A DNA stretch of 64,000 bases from Nymphaea colorata (GCF_008831285.2 NC_045142.1:10039952-10103951), one strand, 5' to 3'. Counted from the first letter of the stretch, positions 1 to 12,029 are shown. Numbers and translations are program-made. The notes: generated by a model from the sequence alone, not told the origin.

Positions 1-963
1 AGCAGAAACTTTTCCAAATATAGCCTCAGCTTCAGCTAAGTGCTTTCATGAATTTGTGTGTGTGTGTATACTGATTTCCTATTCAATATGATTCAAACAT
101 CTCATATTTTAATAAAAATCTTAGTAGCAAATGCATTTACTAATTATTTAGGCATGAAGCAGTTTTTGTTTATGAAGTCCAAACCAGACAGATAAAATTC
201 ACATGTCGCAATTTGAGGTGGACTATTTGAAGGAGGCAAAGTTTGAAATATTAGAAGCCCTTGTTTTACACAAATGTGACAATAAGCTTAATAAATTCAT
301 TGTATCTTTTTAATAATCAATTAGATGTGTAATAATTAGCTTCTTTGTAATGTTACATAAAGAGTTGAGTAGTGATAAAAGAAATGAGCCTTTTATGCTC
401 AAGAATGGTTTGCCCTACATAATCCTTTGTTTTCTTTAATTAGCTCTATGATTTTCTTTGCTATCTTCAGTTTCCTTCACTGAGGATATTGTGGTGGCTA
501 GACTCTATAGAGTGTGTGAAGTTTCACCTGTATCTTTTGCAACAACTTTTCTAAAGTCTCATGGTACCTGAGGGATAGAATAGTCAAACCCAAAATGGAG
601 GTGTTGGCCAATGCTTTGGACAATTAGTTCTTTCAATCGTAAAAACACATTTAATTTTACAATTATTTATTGGAATTCTGAGTAAACTCATGAAACATTT
701 TACTTTTACCGAGAGCAAGATTTTGCATAGGCCTACTTAGCAGTAATAATGGGTCTTCCATTTAGTATTGTATTGGGTCATAATTGAAAGCATTTTATAA
801 TTTCAGAATGGTTCAAAGTTTCTACCTTGAATAGGATATGTCGTTGTCGATTGGGACATGTTGGTACAATGCCTACCTTCTTGCATCATGCATTTCTACA
901 ATCACTAAGATTTGTTTTTGAATCACAAGATCCTTGTGGGTAATAAATTAGAGGATGTGCTCA

Positions 964-1117
964 TAGGGAACTATAGTTGAGAAACAACGATAACATTTTC
1001 ATTGGTATAAGTAGTTTACCATCATTAGCCACTACGTATCTAGGGAACTATAGTTGAGAAACAACGATAACATTTTCATTGGTATAAGTAGTTTACCATC
1101 ATTAGCCACTACGTATC
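964..1117. repeat. 77-bp perfect tandem duplication
   Basis: Two head-to-tail copies, 964-1040 and 1041-1117, each beginning TAGGGAACTATAG and ending CTACGTATC, appear identical base for base. Such identity points to a recent slippage or unequal-exchange event, or to an assembly artefact. No gene overlaps it. Confidence 0.9.
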
Positions 1118-1454
1118 TATGAGGATCGCTTCAGCTCACATGAGCTGCAATAAGATTTTTAAAATGAAATAGTTATTCTATGTATCATGTCTGAAAGCAT
1201 AAGGGAACTTGCAAGCCTAATTAATTTTCTTTTCCATAGCTATAGCAGGAGGAATCTTTTTGGACACATTGGTCAACTCGTAATCAAGCATGAATTTCAT
1301 GTTCTCTTCTAACTGTTGGGAGAGACAAGCAAACTTGTGCTTATATACTGAACCTAAGTATTTGGTCTTCTCTCTTAACATGTAGACTTGTTGGCCTTCA
1401 GAGCCATTACACTAGTTAGTGAACATGATCTACATTGATGCCTAGATTGAAAAT

Positions 1455-1582
1455 GCTGGTGAAAATTTTCCCGACAAACTTTTTATTGACGCTTGAGCAA
1501 AACATCGGTAAAATTTTTATCAACGCTTGTCTCACCTTTGCAGACGTTTTCTACCTGTCGATAATATGTACTTTTTGTAGTA
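1455..1582 (-). mobile_element. degraded CACTA-type element end (remnant)
   Basis: Read on the minus strand from 1582, the segment starts with ACTACAAAAAGTAC, close to the CACTACAAGAAA terminus of plant CACTA (En/Spm) transposons. It continues with diverged repeats resembling ACCGATG and ACGTCTGC, which recall the CGACG-rich subterminal repeats of that superfamily. A second, better copy lies at 12.8-12.9 kb. Neither a transposase nor a partner terminus is visible. The family assignment is inference. Confidence 0.45.
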
Positions 1583-4500
1583 TTACATTGATTCTTTTTC
1601 CTTTTCCTTCATTCTTGTCTTGATCAATATTATGTATTTTCACAACTTGAACATCCTTGTGAAAAACGCAAAACCATTGTTATACTTTTTGACTATTTTT
1701 CTCTTATATTGTTTATTCTATTTGATTTAATTCATTCCTAAACTCCATGATGTATTCTTGCTTCTTTTCATTTTGCCATCTCTATCACCTCTTTGGAAAT
1801 TATTGCAGCTATAGAAATTAGGATATAGAATGGTTAAAATAGTTGATAATGTGGGATGACAACGCATGCTTCTCTAACATTGGGTTTCCAACAAGTTGCA
1901 AGTAGTCATCTATTTGTGAATGTGACTACTATCTCATGAGGTTACTAACATAAAGTACATAGATGATTGAGGGTGGCTACTACATAAAATTTTCTAGGAA
2001 TACGTTAATTTCTAGAGAAAAATTTGTCTATCCTATAAGACCAAGATGCTCAAAGTACCCTCTGAGCACCATTCTTTTTTACTAGTTAGGGACTACCCCT
2101 TGATGTTTATGATGTTTTTTGTAATGTTTACTAAAAAATAAAGTGAGTTGAACTTAAAGATCTCATAATACCAACATAAAGTTCTTCCTAACCGAAGACC
2201 TTCTTACCATTGTCTTGAATCTAAGCATTCTTCATTATTCTTTAAGCATCTTTAATCAGGTGCAACAATTTTTTCAGCCTTGATTCTCCTTTCCTCCTCT
2301 TTTACATCTGCTTTTATTTTTTGAGAAGCTTAAGGAGGAACTGTTGGATGAAGGTGACCAATATATTCTTGAAATTTTCTGCCATGATGGGATGTTGGTT
2401 TCCAACTTATCAATTTCACTGCCATTGTGTCTATAGTAATACTTATGAGAGCGAATTCAATTTGATTTGTTATCAAAAATCACTGTGATATTGCTCACAA
2501 GTTTGTAACAATGTATGTGATTTTCCTTGGTTTCCTTTAACATCTTCAATTGTATCATTTCTTCCGTGTCCAACCCTTAGCTAAATTCACCATTTGATAA
2601 CGCAAAATTATAGGTAAAACAAAGAAAACTTTAGGAGAAAAGTCAAAAGCATTTTGTTTACTACAATCCAAAGGCAAACCAACTAACAAGACAAGCAAGA
2701 AAAAAATGACATGCTATTTCTTGAAAACAAAAATTATCAGTTTACTTAAAAATGCATGTAACATTAAGATGCAAATAAATATTAGAGGCATCACTTTCCA
2801 TCTTGATTTTAAGAAAATCCCTTTTCCAATCTCTAACTTTGAAAATTTGCCAGAAAATAGCTACATAAAAATGATAAAGTCTTTGATTTTGTTAATAAGG
2901 AATAATAGAGTATCTATATTGCAGTGCTTAGTAGATTTCACTAATTTACCATTGTTATGTTATGTATCATAAACCAAAATTTGATTTTATTGTTAGCATA
3001 GAGTAGCCTCATATAGATAACAACTTGCCTCGTAATTTCTTTTCTAAGCATCAATATTTTTTGGCAATTACATCATGCAGTTCAGATCCATTTCTTAGCC
3101 TACCTTAAATATAAAAAATGAGAATTATATTTGCCCTACAAGTATATAAATATTTTAAAAATTCTCAAAAGTAGTTGTAACAGTAGACTCCTATCTTTCG
3201 GAAAAAAAAGGAAAAAGACCTGCTAGTAAAACACATTATTATGAGGAAAAGCTCTATAATACTAGGTATTAACATAAAAAATATGGAATAGTAAGTCTCA
3301 TGACTTTGCAGAAAAACACCAACACTAGAAAAACATGAATAACATATACAAAATCATAGGGTAAAAATCACTAATAGCAATAAGCATTGAAACAACCAAC
3401 AATACCAGAGTGTAGTGCATAATATAATTTCAACATCTATCTAACAAATTTCATTGCTTTATTCAAATAATAAAAATAAAAGAGCATCAACAAATACATA
3501 AAAATTTAGCTTCTTAATCAAATTGCAGTAACATTTTTAATTGTGATGAATCTACTAGTAGAATCTTAACAACAAAGGCACTCCTGGTTATCTTATTTTG
3601 GTATTATATATCTCCAAATATTTTGAAACGTCTACTACTAGCCACTAGACGTGTTTCCTTCCAATTGGTCAACCTAAACATTTCATGAATTCGACTAAAA
3701 CCAACTCTTTGATTTGATAAATTTAGCACCACAAATTGATTGTGACCATAGCACTCAACAAGGGAGTGTTGCTACCGTTTTTGTTAATTCGTATGCGATA
3801 GTCAGTTATAAGACCAAATCCAAAGTTGTTTGCCTAACTTCACAATAAAAGGTATAATTGTTTTAATTAGAAAGAAAAGAGTTTGAAAGTAGTTTCTCTT
3901 AATAAATAAATCAATTAATTGCATCAAGTGGCCATGTGTCATAAATGTTTCTTTAACGATATTGCGTACATCTCCACGAAAAGAATACAAAAAGGCAACA
4001 ATGAAAGGGAAGAAAGGGTGATGACTGATACTGCACCAATAGAATGAGATTGTAACTATAGTATGGTTAAACCCATTGAACAAAAAGACAAAACGTGGAA
4101 GAGTATGTACCCTTGATAAATGTTGAGAATTTCAAACTTCATGCTGAAAAAGTAACTCTCTATTAGGGCCCCCAATTCAAATTGCTCCTATAATTTTTAA
4201 CTAACTGAATCAAATTTGCTCTTCTCCTATATTGTTAATTTTCAACCATAAGAAAAGTTAGGATAGAAAAGTTGGTGCAAAGAAGAGAAAATAAAGTTAT
4301 TTGTATCCACATTAGGAAGAAAGAGGGTTGGGGAATAGAATCTCAAATTAGTTTTAGGTCAAGGAGGCATCAACCTCACAACATTAATTAACATGTATGA
4401 AGATGATGATTTGGGAATAACATGAGAATATACAATGACAGAGTAGAGATCGGGTATCTTTAGATATACGGTGGTGAATGGTCTAACTCAGTGACTAGTT

Positions 4501-5559
4501 TGGAAAAGGAAAGGGGAACCAATGTAAATTAAAGGAACCACTTATGAAAATAAGGTTTGACGGCATATAAAAGACATGGGTATTCAATGACTTGGGCAAA
4601 CAACCTAATAACCAAATACTCATTGATATATCAATCTTTAAAAAAAAAAAACATATTATAAATTAAGAAGCAAAACCAAATTCAATACAGTAGCTAGAAC
4701 TTGAAGATATATTATCAAGCTAGAGGAAGCAATTAGACAGAAAGAGAAAATACAATGAACTGATCGACAAAAGATTAACCTTTAACTATGCAAATTAAAG
4801 AACAAAATGAAAAAGAAAATCCAAATTCTCAAGGAAAAAAGATTCAATAAATTGGTATTTGACACATAAACACAGGGAAATTACTCCCTTCGAGTAGATT
4901 CATGTTTGAGGAAGTAGCTGGAAATGAATATTCAACTCCTCATGCAAAAATGGTACCAATAATCTATACCTTAAACATAAATTGAGGCAATATTCATATT
5001 ACTCACAAAATCTAAAAAATTTCAATCTCCAAATTTCCAATCTTGAAGACACCCTTGAAACCAACATGTACATCCAAGAAAACCTTTGGCCCTGGAAAAA
5101 TTAAATTTAATGAATTTCATTTGAACTCACACATTTGTGGACACCAGCAGAGGAAGAACATGGACGCAAGTCATGTGAACTCACACTGTTCCAGTGGACA
5201 AGGTTGAGCCAACATAGTCACTATGAATGGAGACACCACTTGCTCTCCTATTTGCATTTTCAATGGTCCCGCAGCCTTTCTAGCTGTCACCTGCCATATG
5301 TCGCTATAAGTATATACATCGTTCGGGCAATTTTCTTAGTACACATGCATGCACATGTGGTTAGAGTCATTCAAAGTTTGAAAGCAAGACATAGAGTCTT
5401 TATTAATTGAGTTCAAAATTACCATAAGGCTCTTGAGTTAGAAATTACCAGAATGCCCTTGAAAGCAATGCATAGATAATTTATTAATTGAGTTAGAATT
5501 ACCATAGTGCACTCTTATAGTTGTCCCGAGGGGCATAGCATAGCTAGTCGGGCTAGAGA

Positions 5560-6088
5560 GCAATTTTTTTCTGATCCTTCAATAAAAAGATTCATTCTCT
5601 TCATAAAAAAATATGAGGTAGAACCAATCAAGAGTTTTTTTTTTTACTCATTCCTAGAGTTGAATGTCTCATTCAAGAAATTTTTTTGATCCAACCCATA
5701 GGAATCAATAGAAAAGGCAAATCCCTTATGATACAATGTCCTTATCAGCACCTCCCCGAAGATCTGGATCATCCAAGGCACGTTAGCATGGCATAAATTT
5801 TTTTGATCCAACTCATAGGAATCAATAGAAAAGGCAAATCCCTTATGATACAATGTCCTTATCAGCGCCTCCCCGAAGATTTGGAACATCCAAGGCACGT
5901 TAGCATGGCGTACTCCTCTTGTTCGAACCGGAGTTTGTAACCAAACTTCTCCTCAGGAGGATAGATGGAGTGATTCAGGTGAGATCCAATGTATATTCAA
6001 CTTTCTATTCACTAGTAGATTTGGGTTGTCCCAGTGGGGGTTGGGGGGGAGCGGGGGCACCACCACCATAGCTCCTCTCTTCTCGAGA
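5560..6088 (+). other. nuclear insertion of plastid DNA (NUPT), with internal duplication
   Basis: From recall, the stretch around 5900-6088 (GTTCGAACCGGAGTTTG, ACTTCTCCTCAGGAGGATAG, GAGATCCAATGTA, CTCCTCTCTTCTCGAGA) closely resembles the plastid inverted-repeat spacer upstream of trnV-GAC and the 16S rRNA gene. The preceding 117-bp unit (GATCCAACCCATAGGAATC, CCCCGAAGATCTGGATCATC) also looks plastid-derived but is present twice here. No plastid gene is intact. The left border is uncertain; the right border falls just after CTCGAGA near 6088. Similarity to the plastome is remembered, not computed. Confidence 0.65.
5678..5909. repeat. 117-bp tandem duplication inside the plastid-like segment
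   Basis: Unit 1 runs from 5678 to 5794 and unit 2 from 5795 to about 5909. They differ at only a few positions (for example AACCCAT versus AACTCAT, AGCACCTC versus AGCGCCTC, GATCTGGATC versus GATTTGGAAC). The plastid sequence I recall has one copy, so the duplication probably arose after transfer to the nucleus. Confidence 0.85.
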
Positions 6089-6722
6089 AAACTCTAACAT
6101 CAGTTGGATTCCCATGGGTGCTATTCCTCTGGATTATAAATAGTGGTAAACGCTACTCTCGAGTTGAAGGGAATAACTGAAAGGTTTCCTAGGTCTTGAA
6201 ATAGTCCTAGACCATGAAGCATGGGGAAAGAGAAAAGGGCTTCAGCCCCTTTGAACTATCTCTCTGTGTCGCTCTTAACACACCATCTCTTGTGTTAGGT
6301 TTAACACATAGATGGCCATTTTCTCTTTTGTTGGAGGCGATTTTTTTGCTTTGTGCAGGCATATTTTTGTCCTTCATGTAGGAACAATTTTTTCACTTTT
6401 CCAATTTTGTCCTTATACGAAGGGTTGCTTTTTTTCTATTCCCATTTTTGGTAAGGCATATATCGTCTTTTCGACCCATTGTTTTGGTCAACCTGCAGCA
6501 CCTATGGACTGAATAGATGTCTCATGGTGAGACATGGTAGACACTAAACACTGGTTCACTTTTATAATTATTAATCTAATTAACTAATGGCTGGGTCAAT
6601 AAGACCCATTTGGTTATCATCGAGTTTGAAAGGCAAAAGAGCTCTATATGCAGCTTGATTGTTTGGCCAATTGGCTTGGTTCGACTCCTTGAGAAACTAA
6701 CATTTAATCACTTAGACGGGTG

Positions 6723-6940
6723 TAACATAGTTGGTTGGTCTGAGTATTGCATTGATGATGTATTTTTAGTTTGATTATCATAGGTGCTACTCCTCTAGAC
6801 TGCAAACAGTAGTATGTGTGCGCCACTCAAGTTATATGATATATTATTAGACCACTTATAGCCCAAAGCAGGACTCGACCCTTTGGGCGAGGGAGAGGGG
6901 GATGGCTTCCTCTCTCCCTGACGGTTAGCTGGTCATAGTA
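6723..6940 (+). mobile_element. tRNA-derived SINE copy
   Basis: An A-box-like stretch (ACATAGTTGGTTGGTC) is followed about 35 bp later by a B-box-like GTTTGATTATC, then by the family body GGTGCTACTCCTCTAGACTG, a GCCACTCAAGTT block and a purine-rich tail (GGGCGAGGGAGAGGGGG). The same order occurs near 6.1 kb and 12.0 kb. No target-site duplication was identified and the borders are approximate. Confidence 0.5.
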
Positions 6941-7459
6941 AACATTTGTTGATACACACACTCATAAACTGAGACATCTCTTTCGATTATCCTCTGTTCC
7001 ACAGTCTTAAAGCTGCAGGCATCACACTTCCAACTTGATCAGCTCGACAGTTACTGTGATGCCATGATATTGGAGGCCTGAAGCTCTGACTAGGATGGAT
7101 ACCAACCAGATATTGACATACTTATTTGGAATCATGTGAAGTTAATTTTTACAATAAAAATACCTAGAAGGATGATCTTAGGTGTTTTGTTAATGTTTCC
7201 GAGTTAGCAAGGGATGCCCCACCGCCCGGCCGAGAATTGAAACTCTCAGTCGACTCCCTGCCCCGTTCTTTACCGCACATGGTGTGCTTTTGGTGCTTTA
7301 AGGTGCTGCCTCATTACTTTTCTCCTTAGGCATCAATGACCTTCCTTTTGTAGCATAGGAAGTTGACATTCATAACACTTGAAATGGAGAGTAGCCACTT
7401 ACCATTCTCATTTCAAGCCGCTGCGCCAACCCCTCGGGCAGATGTTCCATTAAAACTGC

Positions 7460-7481
7460 ATATATATATATATATATATAT
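7460..7481. repeat. (AT)n microsatellite
   Basis: A run of about eleven TA dinucleotides in gene-free DNA. Comparable tracts occur near 11.06 kb, 46.40 kb, 48.43 kb, 55.96 kb and 62.15 kb. Confidence 0.85.
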
Positions 7482-7760
7482 TGACAAGGTGATGAAATCA
7501 CATCTTACCTAATATTACTGGTTTCCCTTCGCAGTTGTTATTAATTTGTATGCTAACATAGAGACGCAGAGTTTAGAGAAAGAGGTCCATCAAGCGACCG
7601 CCTTTTCTATGCAATTTTCCTCAAGAAAAAAAAGTTACGTCAGAAAAAAGTAAAATACAATTATGCGTTTTTACATATGTTCAGATTTTTTGTTGTTCAA
7701 TCCACATTAAATGCATTGTGCTGTATATGTGGCGGAACATAAAGGAAGATCAGTACATTC

Positions 7761-8107
7761 CAGACCACTTGGGTCAGGGATAAAAACCAGACCTCTTAAA
7801 TTTTTGTTGACATACGTTTAAACAAAATCTCAACATTGTAGACTGTTTATAAATACTAATTTAGTATAAAACTTGTCTTAGTTCAAGTTATGTTTATGAA
7901 AAATATTGCTTTTATTATTAGTAAAATTTTTGATATTGTAATGGCCGTTCGTTTTTCTATTGCTATAAAAGCGTTAATATATATTTCTCATGATGACATT
8001 ATTAAGAACATATCTGTACGGTTGGATTGTGCGAAAAAAGTGTTTTAACAATCAATTTTAAAGAGTTAAATTGATTGTAATCTGGGATCTACCAATTATT
8101 TGGGAGA
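7761..8107. mobile_element. MITE-like element, copy 1 (inverted-repeat family)
   Basis: The left end CCAGACCACTTGGG, followed by GGATAAAAACCAGACCT, matches the inverse of the right end of the copy at 32.6-33.0 kb. The AT-rich interior (TATAAATACTAATTTAGTATAA, AATATATATTTCTCATGATG, AACATATCTGTACGGTTGGATTG when read in pieces) is shared with copies at 32.6 kb and 55.6 kb. The right terminus of this copy (TCTGGGATCTACC...TTTGGGAGA) is diverged. There is no coding capacity. The superfamily is uncertain. Confidence 0.6.
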
Positions 8108-9411
8108 TAAATGGCCAATGATCATTGGGGGCATTTAGTGATAACCTTGCAAACTTTGTTTACATGCATATATGTAAACCACTAGTTTTTCATGTTATAG
8201 AAGATGCTACGATTCTGGAGTGGGACTATATCTCCACCACATGTATATTAAGGCAATTTATGGTCTTTAATGATTTAATTGTTGCATGATGATCAGTACG
8301 TAATTGAGGATGTTGCATTCAAGGGAGATATTGAGGGAGAGATTTACAACTTTATGGAAGCTGTCCACTTTTTGTGTTCTTCAGAAATTAAACAAAAGTG
8401 GCATCTCATATTCAGATTTGAATGCGAATGAGGAAAAGTCATGTTGAATCTAAATCCAACATCTGTTTTTGAAATCTGAATCTGATATTTAAATTGGCGT
8501 CTGGATTCGAATCCAGATGACTTTCAAAATACATGGACATTAGATATAAGATGTTTATTTAAAATTAATTTGATCACAATCCAGGTTTGAATCCGATCAG
8601 ATATTTATATATTGGAATCAGGTTGGATGTCAATTCTTAATTTCGAATCGGATTTGATTTTTTAATTGAATATTAGTTTTTTTCATGTCCGGTTTTTTTG
8701 AAAAAATTCACTTGGATATATGATTCAAATCGGATATATTGACATCAATAATCATTTGTGGGAACAGTTCGCTTGGATATCATTCAAGTGTTTGATTATG
8801 ACTTTAGTTGTTCATTGTGCAAAAGCTGTCAAAGTTGCTTAGGAGGGTTCACCTGCCCACTGAGGTGATAGGAATAATCAGGCTACAGTGACATGTAACT
8901 GATGCATCAAGTCATAATATGCCTTCAGTTACCTGTGATGTTTGCACCTAATAAATCTTGTTGTGCATTTATGTAATGCTTAAGGAGGTTAGAGTGATAT
9001 TGTTTCTCACTTTTTGTGTTATTATGAAATTTTAGCACCTGCAGACATAGTTATGCATTTTTTCATAAATGTCTTGAATATATTACGTTCGTCGCCACCT
9101 ATATATTTTTTCTGTTTTGTTGTTTCTAAACACCATTTGCGTTGAATCTCATCTGCTGAACTTTTGTTTGATTCATCTATATTTGTTCGACTTGTTATTG
9201 ATTGCAGTGGATGCAGGTAGCTGATTTCCGGCTTCCGGTCTGGGCATCCTATGTAATTTTTAAGTCGTGATTATAATCTCTTCCAGTGAAATTTTTCATG
9301 AGTTGGTGTAAATGGTGGCATACACCAGCCTCTATGTATCTTTGCCACTAGTTTGAAAGAAAGTTGTACGTGAAAGAGAAAGAAAAGTATCCTACAAGTC
9401 AGTGTGTGCAG

Positions 9412-9633
9412 GAGGCTCTATATATATGTGTGTATACACCTTTTGTTGTTTCTAAACCCTAAACCGTAACCCTAAACCTGAACCCTAACCCTAACCTCTA
9501 ACCCTAAACCCTAACCCTAAACGAGGTTCTATATATATGTGTGTATACACCTTTTGTTGTTTCTAAACCCTAAACCGTAACCCTAAACCCGAACCCTAAC
9601 CCTAAACTCTAACCCTAAACCCTAACCCTAAAC
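9412..9633. repeat. tandem 111-bp duplication containing interstitial telomere repeats
   Basis: Two units, 9412-9522 and 9523-9633, each carry a lead of GAGG(C/T)TCTATATATATGTG and a tail of about 70 bp. The tail is built from CCCTAAA and CCCTAA words with a few variants (CCGTAACC, CCTGAACC, CCTCTAACC). CCCTAAA is the complement of the TTTAGGG telomere repeat of most plants. The two units differ at only a few bases, so the block was duplicated as a whole. Confidence 0.9.
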
Positions 9634-9969
9634 CGACTCTCGCCCAATCGCGGTGGCAGAGACAGGGTTTTTTTTTTTTCCGCTGAGGGGCATTCGTAAC
9701 CCAAATCAGATGTGCGCCTGCATGTAATTTTGAAGTCATGACAATGTAATTTTGAATTTCTCCTATAAAATATGCACTCATGTATGGATATCCCAGTGGT
9801 CAGCCCTTTTCAACAGATGAACTACGTGCCTTCACAAGGGCATTTTTGCATTGGAAGAAAAAGCCTTTATCACTTTCCTCTCCATATATGGGGCTGTTTG
9901 AACTTTTTACATCTAGGGGCATTCTGGACATTTTGTGACTCGAGTACTGAAGTCAGCTATGTAGTCCAT

Positions 9970-10250
9970 TAGGACTCATTTAACTCGGCTCGGCTCGACT
10001 ATGTAAAACTGGTTCATCATAATTGAATTAATTAAATGAGTTAATGAATTAAACAAGTTGACGAGTTCAATGAGTCAAAAAAACGAGACAAAACGAGTTA
10101 AGCAAGCTTAGCTCGAGCTCAGTATTGTATAGTCAAGTCAAGCTGGAGACTCAAATCTGAGCCGAGCTCGAGCTTGAGCTCGAGTTTTTCGAGTTCATTC
10201 GAGTTTGAGCTGACCGACCTTGAAATCGACTCGGCTCGTGTGCAGACCTA
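9970..10250. mobile_element. GAGCTCGA-rich hAT-like non-autonomous element
   Basis: The segment is full of GCTCGAGCTCGAG-type short palindromes. Its right end, read inward on the minus strand, is TAGGTCTGCACACGAGCCG, close to the left end TAGGGTTGCACATGAGCCG of the element at 27.44 kb. The left end (TAGGACTCATTTAACTCGG) is diverged and I see no target-site duplication. There is no coding capacity. Confidence 0.45.
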
Positions 10251-11269
10251 CTCATACACAACCATGTGAGTGGTCCACTATAAGCATGTGTGTTCTGCCC
10301 TCGATGCCCATGCAGCCCACTCTAAAACCATGTTTTTAATGGTTGGATCTGCATAGATTTTGATTCAATTATATGGATCAGCTTCATGAGACTTGCATCG
10401 CTGTTTCAAAAACGACTGAAAATTTGTTACCTATATATTTAATGCCCCATAAACAAAAATTTCTAGTTCAACCCCTGCCTCAAACAGGCAACATGCTCTA
10501 ATGACTCCAGGTATTGAACCTCTTGAGATTTTGAAATGCATGTGCATCATCCAAGTCCACCACCCTAGCCACGACCCTCTTGTAGACAAAAGGCCCTCAC
10601 GTCTCTCTCTCTCTCTCTAGCTCCCTCTCGTGCAATTGTGTCGTGTTTCATTGGCTATCTAGTGGTCCAAAAAAAGATCTTAAAGTTGAGAGAGAGAGAG
10701 AGAAAGAGAAAGAGAGCCAACTTGCCCTCACAGGTCTAATGTCCACGAAACTGAAACCGATGATAAGCCTTCTATCTGCTACTTGCGCCGCCCATCAACT
10801 TGGACCGGTCCATACAAAGAGATTGAAAGAGCCAACTTGCGGTCGGAGGTAACATCCACGGAAATGGAACCATTGATGGGCCATCTATATGACCATCAAC
10901 TCAACCAGCTATGTCAAGCCCCTTGAGAGAGAGAAGCATTTATTGGAAGAAGCCACCAATTTGGAACAGACCGCTAAGGGGTGGGTGAAAATGATTTTGT
11001 GGTTGCCGGGAGGATTCCTTTAGTTAATATCAAAGTGACCATATATAAGCCAAGGACATATATATATATATATATATATAATAAGGGAACATAACTGAGA
11101 GTCCAGATGGGGCATAATTTTAACTTAAGCCTTATCAATTTAGCATATATATAAATGGGTTGGTTTAAGATATAGATTTAAGATTTGGAAACTGAACAAC
11201 TGGAGCTGGCCAAACCTATAGGCTGGTCTGGGCTTGGTTTAGTTCGGCTGGTGTTATGTTTGAGCAGGG

Positions 11270-11350
11270 GGCAGAGCCGCCGGGGGGCAGGCAGAGTTCA
11301 CGCCCCCCTCTCTCCCTAATCCTCACATTTTTAGGAATTTAAAATTTCAT
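11270..11350 (+). mobile_element. fragment of CAGNGGCGGAGCC-type hAT MITE
   Basis: CAGGGGGCAGAGCCGCCGGG, followed by an AT-rich TTTAGGAATTTAAAATTTCATAT stretch, resembles the terminus and interior of the complete small element at 18116-18298. The other end is not evident. Confidence 0.35.
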
Positions 11351-11429
11351 ATTAAAATGTTAAATTAGGTGTTGGTAAGCGGATCCCCAATCCGCTCATG
11401 TAATATGAGTGAACTGAGTACGGCCTAGC

Positions 11430-11873
11430 TAGGGGTAAACAACGAGTACTCGAGCTCGACTCATTAAAGCTCGGCTCGTGAACGAGTTCAAACTGAGTCA
11501 TTTGCTTAACGAGTTGAGTTTAAGCCTTAATCGAGTTGAGTTCGAACTCAACACATAACTACTAAGTCGAGTTTGAGCCTTAATTGAGTTTATCGAGCCT
11601 TAATCAAGTCGATATATTCAAACAAGTTTACGAGTTTGTCGATCCTTAATCAAGTCGAGCTCGAGCTCAACACATAACGACGAATATCAATTCTATTCAA
11701 ACGAGTTTGTCAAGCCTTAATCGAAGTGCTCAAGCTCAACACGTAACTGCCGAGTTGAGCTCGAGCTGCTTCTGTCGAGCTATTCTCGAGCCGAGTCGAG
11801 CTTGAGGTTCCATTAGTAAAACCGAGCTTGAGCTGACTGAACTCGGGTTCGACTCTGCTCGTGTTCACCCCTA
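11430..11873. mobile_element. GAGCTCGA-rich hAT-like element with degenerate 8-bp TSD
   Basis: The left end TAGGGGTAAACAACGAGTAC and the right end, read inward as TAGGGGTGAACACGAGCAG, form imperfect terminal inverted repeats. The flanks GGCCTAGC (11422-11429) and GTTCTAGC (11874-11881) match at 6 of 8 positions, as expected for an old hAT target duplication. The interior consists of repeated TCGAGCTCGAG and CCTTAATCGAGTT words with no coding capacity. Confidence 0.7.
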
Positions 11874-12029
11874 GTTCTAGCTGGGATCACCAGCGTTAAT
11901 CTTAATGTTATAATACTAAAACTCTATGTTAACAAGTTATAAGTGAGAAACTAAGCTAAGACTTAGACCTAACTAAAAGGATCCACAACCAAATTGATAA
12001 TCGGATATACGTGTCCAAGTCAATGGGTT

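Larger units (their letters stand above)
1..5530. other. AT-rich gene-free region
   Basis: This stretch has only short open frames (under about 95 codons) with no recognisable motif, splice context or composition change. It is strongly AT-rich. Within it I can support a 77-bp tandem duplication near 1.0 kb and a degraded CACTA-like end near 1.5 kb, both listed separately. Parts of 1.8-2.6 kb may be decayed retrotransposon, but I cannot identify a domain, so I make no call. Confidence 0.6.
5531..6275 (+). mobile_element. tRNA-derived SINE, interrupted by plastid-like DNA
   Basis: The left piece (5531-5560) reads GGGCATAGCATAGCTAGTCG, an A-box-like start almost identical to 39823-39842. The right piece begins near 6089 with GTTGGATTCCC, a B-box-like motif, followed by GGGTGCTATTCCTCTGGATTA and further body sequence to about 6275. 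The copies at 6.7 kb, 12.0 kb and 39.8 kb carry the A-box and B-box parts 40-60 bp apart without interruption. Here they are about 550 bp apart, with plastid-like DNA between them. The end coordinates are approximate and no target-site duplication was identified. Confidence 0.5.

Noticed and set aside
5644..5898. 84-codon minus-strand frame with a repeated [20 protein letters not shown] unit
   Set aside because: The repetition is the 117-bp nucleotide duplication in plastid-like DNA. It is probably not a nuclear gene.
7190..7300. tRNA- or rRNA-like GC-rich stretch (CCCACCGCCCGGCCGAG)
   Set aside because: There is a weak B-box-like word on the minus strand, but no A-box, cloverleaf or rRNA match that I recognise.
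9970..11873. TCGAGCTCGAG-rich DNA as a possible restriction-like or regulatory palindrome array
   Set aside because: The bounded inverted termini and the recurrence at several loci are better explained by non-autonomous transposons.
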